From: an uncultured Burkholderiales bacterium
Lineage (GTDB): Bacteria > Pseudomonadota > Gammaproteobacteria > Burkholderiales > Burkholderiaceae_D
Direction of reading: 5' to 3'
DNA length: 15,319 nt
Assembly: GCA_937872165.1 (NCBI GenBank)
Contig: CALMOR010000071.1
Location: 7,848-23,166 of the forward strand
Below the pieces are notes generated by a model. It had not been told where the DNA came from. It worked only from the letters and a program-made list of their open reading frames with translations, and searched no databases. Each line of letters begins with the position of its first letter. Position 1 is the stretch's first letter. A program made the translations under genes and the position numbers. This document shows positions 8,218 to 14,044 of the stretch, in pieces.

Positions 8218-9200
8218 CGATGGACCAGCACCCGCAGGCGCACCCCGGTCCCGTGCGAAGGCTCACCGCCGACGCGAACGGCGTGTACCCGATCGCGCCG
8301 ACGCCCTTCCGCGGCGACGGCTCCATCGACGACGCGTCGATCGATCGCCTCGCGGACTTCTACGCGGCCTGCGGCTCGACCGGGCTCACGGTCCTCGGCC
8401 AGCTCGGCGAGGCGCCCAAGCTCGAACACGCGGAATCGGTCGCGGTCGCGACGCGCTTCATCCGCCGGGCGGCGTCGCTGCCGGTGATCGTCGGTGTCTC
8501 GGCTCCGGGATTCGCCGCGATGCGGGCGCTGACGCACGACGCGATGGACCGCGGCGCGGCCGGCGTGATGATCGCGCCGCCCAACACGTTGCGGACCGAC
8601 GACCAGATCGCGGGCTACTACCGGCAGGCCGTCGAGGCGATCGGTGCCGACGTACCGTTCGTGGTCCAGGACTACCCGCTGACGTTCACCGTGCAGATGA
8701 CGCCGTCGGTGATCCGTCGCATCGTGACGGAGAACCCGAGCTGCGCGATGCTGAAGCACGAGGACTGGCCCGGCCTCGAGAAGATCTCGACGCTGCGCGG
8801 CCACCAACGCGACGGCTCGATGCGCCGTATCGCGATCCTCACCGGCAACAACGGCCTCTTCCTCGACTACGAGATGGAGCGCGGCGCGGACGGCGCCAAT
8901 ACCGGCTATGCCTTCCCCGACATGCTGTGCGACGTGGTGCGGCTGTCGACCGCGGGTCGGCGCGAAGAGGCGCACGACCTCTTCGACGCGCATCTGCCGC
9001 TGCTGCGCTACGAGCAGCAGCCCGGCGTGGGCCTCGCGGTGCGCAAGTACCTGCTGATGCGGCGCGGCCTGCTCGCGTGCGACGCGCAACGCCGGCCCGC
9101 GGCCGCGCTGTCGACGCGGGCCCGGGCCGAGGTCGAGCATCTGCTCGGTCGGCTCGCGCGCCGCGATCCGCGCGCGGCCCTGCCGGAGGTCTCGCCATGA
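8214..9200 (+). CDS. DapA/NAL-superfamily class I aldolase (dihydrodipicolinate synthase-like)
   Basis: A 328-residue TIM-barrel protein of the dihydrodipicolinate synthase/N-acetylneuraminate lyase family, which act by Schiff-base chemistry on 2-oxo acids. The Schiff-base lysine is K181 (MLKHED) and the assisting tyrosine is Y154 (QDYP). The opening NGVYPIAPTPFRGDGSID is standard. The carboxylate-binding loop, GTTGE or GSTGE in pyruvate-using members, reads GQLGE here (62-66), so the paired Ser/Thr hydroxyls are absent; substrate binding probably differs from DapA, and lysine synthesis is unlikely. The protein is longer than DapA (about 292), with extra residues at both ends. The ATG at 8214 overlaps the upstream stop (ATGA); a second ATG at 8220 is in frame. 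It is coupled to an RraA-type aldolase and a PhzF-type isomerase, which suggests catabolism of an oxo or hydroxy acid (inference). Confidence 0.92.
   Translation: MTMDQHPQAHPGPVRRLTADANGVYPIAPTPFRGDGSIDDASIDRLADFYAACGSTGLTVLGQLGEAPKLEHAESVAVATRFIRRAASLPVIVGVSAPGFAAMRALTHDAMDRGAAGVMIAPPNTLRTDDQIAGYYRQAVEAIGADVPFVVQDYPLTFTVQMTPSVIRRIVTENPSCAMLKHEDWPGLEKISTLRGHQRDGSMRRIAILTGNNGLFLDYEMERGADGANTGYAFPDMLCDVVRLSTAGRREEAHDLFDAHLPLLRYEQQPGVGLAVRKYLLMRRGLLACDAQRRPAAALSTRARAEVEHLLGRLARRDPRAALPEVSP
9185..9190 (+). promoter_or_regulatory. Ribosome binding site of the PhzF-like gene
   Basis: GGAGGT ends 6 nt before the ATG at 9197, inside the last codons of the upstream aldolase gene. It fixes the start of the PhzF-like protein and supports coupled but independent initiation. 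Confidence 0.8.
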
Positions 9201-10039
9201 GCGACGCCACGCGCGGCGTGCAGCGACTCGCCGCCTTCGCCCACGGCGAGGTCGGCGGCAATCCGGCCGGCATCGTGATCGCCGACGAGCTGCCGGACGC
9301 GTCGACCATGCAGCGCGTCGCGGCCGAGGTCGGCTTCTCGGAGACCGCGTTCGCGATGCCGCACGGCGATCGCTGGCGCGTGCGCTACTGGTCGCCCGAG
9401 GCCGAAGTCCCGTTCTGCGGCCACGCCACCATCGCGCTCGGCGCCGCGCTCGCGATGCGTCACGGAGACGGCGTCTTCGCGCTCGACCTGCGCGACGCGG
9501 CGATCACGGTCGAAGGCCGGCGCGAGGGATCGGGCCACGCCGCCGCCTTGCAGTCGCCGCCGACGCGCAGCGACCCGGTGGACACCGGGTCCCTCGACGA
9601 GGCGCTCGTTCTCTTCGGCCTGGCGCGGTCCGACCTCGACGACCGCATCCCGCCCGCGGTCGTCGATGCGGGCGCACGCCATCTCGCGTTGATGCTGAAG
9701 GAGCGCGCGACGCTCGCGGCCATGTCGTACGACTTCGCGCGCGGCCGCGCGCTGATGCGTCGCGAAGACTGGGGCACGGTCCTGCTCGGGCACGCGCACG
9801 GACCGCGGCGGTTCTCGACGCGCAACGCGTTCGCCTGGGGCGGCGTGTACGAGGACCCCGCCACCGGAGCCGCGAGCGCGGCGCTCGCCGGATACCTGCG
9901 CGATCTGGGCTGGCCGCACGACGGCTCGGTCGCCATCGATCAGGGCGACGACATGGGGGTGCCGAGCCGCATCCGCGTCGACATCCCGATCGAGCGGGGC
10001 AGTTCGGTCCGCGTCGCCGGCACGGTCAGGACGCTGTGA
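9197..10039 (+). CDS. PhzF-family isomerase-like protein
   Basis: A 280-residue PhzF-family protein, with two similar halves of the diaminopimelate-epimerase fold. The family mark GGNPAG is at 20-25, the catalytic Glu is E49 in GFSETAF (E45 in PhzF), the first-half loop VPFCGHATIA follows, and the second half carries EDPATGAASAAL. PhzF itself isomerises trans-2,3-dihydro-3-hydroxyanthranilate in phenazine synthesis, but no other phenazine genes are here, so this is one of the many PhzF-like proteins with unknown substrate; acid-base isomerisation or epimerisation of a hydroxy or amino acid is likely. The ATG at 9197 overlaps the previous stop by 4 bp and has a strong Shine-Dalgarno sequence. 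Family is certain; substrate is unknown. Confidence 0.93.
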   Translation: MSDATRGVQRLAAFAHGEVGGNPAGIVIADELPDASTMQRVAAEVGFSETAFAMPHGDRWRVRYWSPEAEVPFCGHATIALGAALAMRHGDGVFALDLRDAAITVEGRREGSGHAAALQSPPTRSDPVDTGSLDEALVLFGLARSDLDDRIPPAVVDAGARHLALMLKERATLAAMSYDFARGRALMRREDWGTVLLGHAHGPRRFSTRNAFAWGGVYEDPATGAASAALAGYLRDLGWPHDGSVAIDQGDDMGVPSRIRVDIPIERGSSVRVAGTVRTL

Positions 10040-10040
10040 C

Positions 10041-10048
10041 GGAGGAGG
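10041..10048 (+). promoter_or_regulatory. Ribosome binding site of the GST-like gene
   Basis: GGAGGAGG begins right after the PhzF-like stop codon and ends 7 nt before the ATG at 10056. It is the strongest Shine-Dalgarno sequence in the operon and sits at its only junction without overlapping codons. Confidence 0.8.
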
Positions 10049-10055
10049 ACGGGAC

Positions 10056-10676
10056 ATGGCGCTCAAGCTGCTGGGACGATCGACGTCGATCAACGTGCGC
10101 AAGGTGCAGTGGACGCTGGCCGAGCTCGAGCTCGACTTCGAGCAGGAGGAGACCGCCGGCGACGACCTGCGCACGCCGGCGTTCCTCGCTCTCAATCCGA
10201 ACGGGATGATCCCCGTCCTGATCGACGGCGATCTGGTGCTGTGGCAGTCGCATGCCATCTGCCGCCACCTCGCGATGCGAGAGGGCCGCACCGACCTGCT
10301 GCCTTCGTCCGGAGCCGAGCGTGCCCACGTCGAGCAGTGGATGGACTGGCTCGCGAGCGAGCTGAACCGCGCATGGAGCTATGCGTTCCAGGCGCTGGTG
10401 CGGAAGGCCCCCGGCCGCGACGACCCCGAGGCCGTCGCGCGCAGCGTCGCCGAATGGAACCGTCACATGCGCATGCTCGACGAACAGCTCGCGAGGACCG
10501 GAGCCTACGTCGTCGGCCCGCGCTTCACGCTGGCCGACGTGGTGCTCGGACTCGCCGGCTACCGGTGGACGATGACGCCGATGGAGCGGCCTTCGTTGCC
10601 GGCGGTCGACGCGTGGATGAGCCGGCTCGCGGCGCGCGGTCCGTACCGGAAGTACGGCGGCAACGGCATGCCATGA
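10056..10676 (+). CDS. Glutathione S-transferase family protein
   Basis: A 206-residue cytosolic GST-fold protein. The N-terminal thioredoxin-like domain has the glutathione-activating loop RSTSINVRKVQW (8-19, with S9/T10/S11 as candidate catalytic hydroxyls), NPNGMIPVL with the cis-proline P53, and Q64-S65 at the gamma-glutamyl site where ES is common. The C-terminal helical domain runs from about residue 85 and includes PRFTLADVVLG, the N-capping box region. It lacks the SSCxWRVRIAL-like motif of zeta-class maleylpyruvate or maleylacetoacetate isomerases, so that role is not supported. In this operon it may perform a glutathione-dependent step or remove a reactive intermediate (inference). 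Its TGA overlaps the MFS ATG by 4 bp. Confidence 0.93.
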   Translation: MALKLLGRSTSINVRKVQWTLAELELDFEQEETAGDDLRTPAFLALNPNGMIPVLIDGDLVLWQSHAICRHLAMREGRTDLLPSSGAERAHVEQWMDWLASELNRAWSYAFQALVRKAPGRDDPEAVARSVAEWNRHMRMLDEQLARTGAYVVGPRFTLADVVLGLAGYRWTMTPMERPSLPAVDAWMSRLAARGPYRKYGGNGMP

Positions 10677-11845
10677 GTGTCGTCGAACCCGTCGCGCCGC
10701 TCGACCGCCGTCGCGTCGCGCCGTCCGCCGCGGTCATCGTCGTCATCGGCGCCTTCTGCATGGCGACGGCGATGGGCATCGGCCGCTTCGCGTTCACGCC
10801 GATGCTGCCGCTGATGCAGGAGAGCCAGGGCCTGACGCTCGCCGAGGGCGCGTGGCTGGCGACGGTCAACTATCTCGGCTATCTGGTCGGCGCCGTGCTC
10901 GGTTTCGTCCGCCCTCCGCGGCCCGGCGCCGCGACGCGCACCGGCCTCGCCCTCGTCGCCGTGTCGACGCTCGGGATGGCGGTGACGTCGGGCATGCCGG
11001 TGTGGCTCGCGTTGCGCTTCGTCGCCGGCGTCGCCAGCGCACTCGTGATGATCGGCATCGCGGGCTGGGCGCTGACGCAGCTCGGCACTCTCGGCCGCGG
11101 CGCGCTCGGCGGCGTGATCTTCGGCGCCGTCGGTGTCAGCATCGCGGTGGTGGGCGCGATCGTCTTCGTCGTCGCGACCACCGTCGACGATCCGCGCTGG
11201 GCGTGGGCCGTCCTCGGCGTCTTCAGCGCGATCGTGCTGGTGACCACGTGGCGGCGCCTCGTGCGCGAGCCGACGGTCCATGCGACGCGCGCCGCCGCCG
11301 CGCCGCCGCTCGACCGCGAGAGCTGGCTGCTGATCGTCTGCTACAGCGTCGCGGGCTTCGGCTACATCGTGCCGGCGACCTTCCTGCCGGCGGTCGCGCG
11401 CGCGCTCGTCAACGACCCCGCGGTGTTCGGCTGGATCTGGCCCGCGTTCGGCATCGCGGCCGCGATCGGGACCATCGCCACATCGACCTTCCTGCCGAAG
11501 GCACCGCTCGTGATGGCGGTCGGTACCCTCGCGCCGGTGCTGCACATGAGCATCGCGGCGCTCGTCGTCTCGGCGATCTGCGTCGGCGGCACCTTCATCC
11601 TCGTCACGCTGGCGGGGCTGCAGGAGGCGCGGCGCATCGCGCGCGGCTCGCCGACGCGGGCCGTGGCCGGCATGACCGCGTCGTTCGCGCTCGGGCAACT
11701 CGCCGGCCCGCTGCTCGCGCACACGGGTCCCTCGGCGCTCGGCGCGATGCGCCTGCCGAGCATCGTCGCGACCATCGCGCTGGTGCTCGGCGCGACGGTC
11801 CTGCTGCTGCGCCGGCCGACGCCGGTCGCGCCGCCGCTCGACTAG
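10673..11845 (+). CDS. MFS transporter, YbfB/YjiJ family
   Basis: A 390-residue inner-membrane major facilitator protein with about twelve hydrophobic segments. The opening GAFCMATAMGIGRFAFTPML, followed by PLMQ, is the hallmark of the YbfB/YjiJ group, and the second half begins near SWLLIVCYSVAGFGYIVPATFLP. Transport is probably proton-linked, direction unknown. The ATG at 10673 overlaps the GST stop as ATGA, making this the last gene of the five-gene operon and a candidate importer or exporter for its substrate. Its TAG (11843-11845) interlocks with the TAG of the convergent DUF2855 remnant in the 4-bp palindrome CTAG. No terminator hairpin is visible in the overlap. Confidence 0.93.
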   Translation: MSVVEPVAPLDRRRVAPSAAVIVVIGAFCMATAMGIGRFAFTPMLPLMQESQGLTLAEGAWLATVNYLGYLVGAVLGFVRPPRPGAATRTGLALVAVSTLGMAVTSGMPVWLALRFVAGVASALVMIGIAGWALTQLGTLGRGALGGVIFGAVGVSIAVVGAIVFVVATTVDDPRWAWAVLGVFSAIVLVTTWRRLVREPTVHATRAAAAPPLDRESWLLIVCYSVAGFGYIVPATFLPAVARALVNDPAVFGWIWPAFGIAAAIGTIATSTFLPKAPLVMAVGTLAPVLHMSIAALVVSAICVGGTFILVTLAGLQEARRIARGSPTRAVAGMTASFALGQLAGPLLAHTGPSALGAMRLPSIVATIALVLGATVLLLRRPTPVAPPLD

Positions 11846-12658
11846 GCCGCCATCGAGACGATCCGTCCTTCCTCCGGTCGCGCGCGCCCGTCGAGCAGCT
11901 GTCGATACAGGCGCTCGACCGCGTCCGGTCCGCTCTCGACGACGACCGTCATCCACGGCCGCTCGCGATCGGCGACGCGATCGGCGAACGCATGCCATGC
12001 CGCGGCGAAGCGCTGCTGGAAGCCGTCGGCGCCCCAGTCGGCGGTGCGCTTGCGGATCTGCGCGGGAGCGAAGAAGAAGGTGGGCGCGGCGCCGGGCAAG
12101 GGCTCGGCCGACCCGCTCGAACGTTCGGCGTCCCAGTGCGACGAGCCGACCGCGAGGCTGTGTCGCATGCCGTCCGCGAAGCGACGATGCAGCCGCGCGC
12201 GCAGGACGCGATCGCCGGCGAAGTCGACGTAGACGACCGGCCGCTCGCGCGGCAGCGCGTCCACGGCGTCGATGCGCGCTGCCGTCGACGAAACCGCTCG
12301 GCCTCGCCTTGACCGGCTCGACGACGAGGCCGGTCGACATCGGGTAGTAGCCGTAGAAGCGTTCGCCGACGTCGATGCCTTCGCGGCGCGACGCGACGAC
12401 GGTCGCGAAGCCCCACACCGGGATGCGGCCCCAGCCGTCCTCGCCCGACGGGAAGAAGTCCCAGTACGACATCGCATCGCCGAAGGCCGCGTAGGTGACG
12501 TTGTTGGCGGTCAGCGCGAAGCGCTCGATGCGCAGCGACACGCGACCTTCGTCGATGCCTTCGTCCGCGTCGTCGGTGCGAAGACGCGTCGCGTGGAGGT
12601 CGTCGGTGCGAAGACGCGTCGCGTGGAGGTCGTCGCGGCGGACGAGGAAGTCGGTCAT
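11842..12658 (-). pseudogene. DUF2855-family protein, broken by internal deletion and frameshift
   Basis: Both ends of a DUF2855 protein are present in different reading frames. The N-terminal part (130 codons, 12658 to about 12269) reads RIERFALTANNVTYAAFGDAM, YWDFFPSGEDGWGRIPVWGF and ends FVDGSAHR. The C-terminal part (143 codons, about 12273 to 11845) reads DALPRERPVVYVDFAGD, VGSSHW and PTFFFAPAQIRKRTADWG. From memory of the family (about 350-360 residues), roughly 90-110 residues between SAHR and the YVDFAGD strand are missing, including the LFTTSFLLDDFL and SSASSKTA segments of the probable nucleotide-binding half. The parts join near 12270 with a one-base frame offset, so no single product can form. 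An exact 30-bp duplication lies near the start. The function of the intact family is not established; it resembles medium-chain dehydrogenase/reductases. Real decay is likeliest, though an assembly collapse is possible. Confidence 0.85.
12571..12630 (-). repeat. Exact 30-bp tandem duplication in the DUF2855 gene
   Basis: Bases 12571-12600 and 12601-12630 are identical, and the match continues for 5 more bases (12631-12635). In the coding frame this doubles the ten residues LHATRLRTDD (residues 11-20 and 21-30). The unit is a multiple of three so the frame is kept. The lack of any mismatch points to a recent slippage or unequal-exchange event. Confidence 0.97.
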
Positions 12659-12751
12659 GGCGACGGCTCCGAGAGGGCGCCTTCGCAGGATAGTCCCGAC
12701 CGTCCGGCCGCGGACCGCGCCGCGTTGTGGCACGCTCGACCTCCGTCGACG

Positions 12752-12757
12752 AAGGAG
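12752..12757 (+). promoter_or_regulatory. Ribosome binding site of the aldo/keto reductase gene
   Basis: AAGGAG ends 5 nt before the ATG at 12763 and decides this start over an upstream in-frame start at 12727, which has no such site. Confidence 0.8.
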
Positions 12758-12762
12758 AGCCC

Positions 12763-13641
12763 ATGACCAGGACCGTCGCGTTGCCGACCGGGGAACGCGT
12801 GCCCGCGATCGGCCTCGGCACGTGGAAGATGGGCGAGTCCGCCGCGACCCGCGATGCCGAGGTCGGCGCCGTGCGCCACGCGATCGATCTCGGCTATCGA
12901 CTGTTCGACACGGCCGAGATGTACGGCGAAGGCGGCGCCGAGAGCGTGCTCGGCCGGGCGCTCGGCGACGCGCTGCGCACGGGCGCCGTGCGGCGTGACG
13001 AGTTGTTCGTCGTCAGCAAGGTCTATCCGCACAACGCCGATCGCGACGGCGTCCCCGCGGCCTGCGACCGCAGCCGGAAGCGGCTCGGCCTCGACGTCGT
13101 CGACCTCTATCTGCTGCACTGGCGCGGCGCGGTGCCGCTCGCCGAGACGGTCGATGCCTTCGAGACGCTGAAGGCCGCGGGCTCGATCCGCGAGTGGGGC
13201 GTCAGCAACTTCGACCTCGACGACCTGCGCGAGCTCGAGCGTCTTGCGCCGACGCTGACGGCGAAGTCCGGCAGGCTGCATTGCGCGACCAACCAGATCT
13301 ATTACGCGCTCGACGAACGCGGCGCGGACTTCGATCTGCTCACGTACCAGCGGACGCTGCGGATGGCGACGATGGCGTACTGCCCGCTCGGCCGCGGCTC
13401 GCTCGCGAAGGACGCGACGCTGCGCTCGCTCGCGACCGCGCGCGGCACCACGGCGGCACAGCTCGCGCTCGCCTGGGTCCTGAGGCGCGACGATGTGATC
13501 GCGATCCCGAAGGCGGTCGACCGTGCGCACCTCGCGGAGAACATCGGCGCGGCCGACCTCGCGCTGACCGACGAGGAACTCGCCGCGATCGATGCGGCGT
13601 TCCGGCCGCCGTCGCAGAGGACGCCGCTCGCGATGGTGTGA
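12763..13641 (+). CDS. Aldo/keto reductase
   Basis: A 292-residue NADPH-dependent aldo/keto reductase with the TIM-barrel fold. The catalytic tetrad is complete: D49 (LFDTAEMYGEG), Y54, K86 (VVSKVYP) and H119 (YLLHWRG). GVSNFDLDDL and the cofactor-binding segment VIAIPKAVDRAHLAENIGA near the C terminus are normal. The product resembles the bacterial YtbE / 2,5-diketo-D-gluconate reductase-like group that reduces a range of aldehydes and ketones; the natural substrate is unknown. It is divergent from the broken DUF2855 gene across a 104-bp spacer and convergent with the DUF1850 gene, with only 4 bp between the two stop codons, so it appears to be a single-gene unit. Confidence 0.94.
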   Translation: MTRTVALPTGERVPAIGLGTWKMGESAATRDAEVGAVRHAIDLGYRLFDTAEMYGEGGAESVLGRALGDALRTGAVRRDELFVVSKVYPHNADRDGVPAACDRSRKRLGLDVVDLYLLHWRGAVPLAETVDAFETLKAAGSIREWGVSNFDLDDLRELERLAPTLTAKSGRLHCATNQIYYALDERGADFDLLTYQRTLRMATMAYCPLGRGSLAKDATLRSLATARGTTAAQLALAWVLRRDDVIAIPKAVDRAHLAENIGAADLALTDEELAAIDAAFRPPSQRTPLAMV

Positions 13642-13645
13642 GGCG

Positions 13646-14038
13646 TCAACGCGGGCACGGGCCGATACGCGTCGCCCCCGCGGAGACCGGGATCCACGTC
13701 GACAGCGGCCGGCATCGGCCGTCGATGCAGAGCCGATAGTCCTCCACGTACGAGGACCGGGCGAGGTCGAGCGAGCGGAACCAGCGCTGCGCGGGCCGGT
13801 ACGCATAGACCGCACCGACGCGCACCGCGTCGTCCGGCGGCTCCATCCCGGCTCCCGTTCCGCGGATGCGCGCCCCCGACAGGCACAACCACGAGCCCGC
13901 GGCGACGTAGTCCTCTTCCCAGTCGATCTTCTCGATCGAGTGCTGCCACACAAGCGTGAAGCGCGCGGCCGGCAGCGACACCGCATGGCCCGCGGCCGCG
14001 AGGCACAGCAGCGCCGACGCGGCGAGCGTCGCCGACAT
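13646..14038 (-). CDS. DUF1850-domain protein, TRAP permease-associated
   Basis: A 130-residue small protein with the DUF1850 pattern: FTLVWQHSIEKIDWEEDY near residues 27-44, ARIRGTGAGMEPPDDAV in the middle, and LCIDGRCRPLSTWIP toward the end. The start MSATLAASALLCLAAAGHAVS is hydrophobic and looks like a signal peptide or membrane anchor, so it probably acts at the periplasmic face. DUF1850 genes are commonly found directly beside fused TRAP permeases, as here: the ATG at 14038 lies 6 bp after the permease stop. Its role is unknown; an accessory role in TRAP-type uptake is inferred from this association. Three or four cysteines in the mature part could form disulfides. Confidence 0.9.
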   Translation of the reverse strand: MSATLAASALLCLAAAGHAVSLPAARFTLVWQHSIEKIDWEEDYVAAGSWLCLSGARIRGTGAGMEPPDDAVRVGAVYAYRPAQRWFRSLDLARSSYVEDYRLCIDGRCRPLSTWIPVSAGATRIGPCPR

Positions 14039-14044
14039 CCTCGC

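Noticed and set aside
8214..9200. Annotation as lysine-biosynthetic dapA.
   Set aside because: The carboxylate-binding loop is GQLGE, the protein is longer than DapA, and it sits in a catabolic-looking operon with no other lysine genes.
9197..10039. Part of a phenazine biosynthesis locus because of the PhzF homologue.
   Set aside because: No phzA/B, C, D, E or G relatives are present, and most PhzF-like proteins lie outside phenazine clusters.
12728..12733. TGGCAC upstream of the aldo/keto reductase, resembling a sigma-54 -24 element.
   Set aside because: The required TTGC-type -12 element is not present at the right distance (ACCTC is found).
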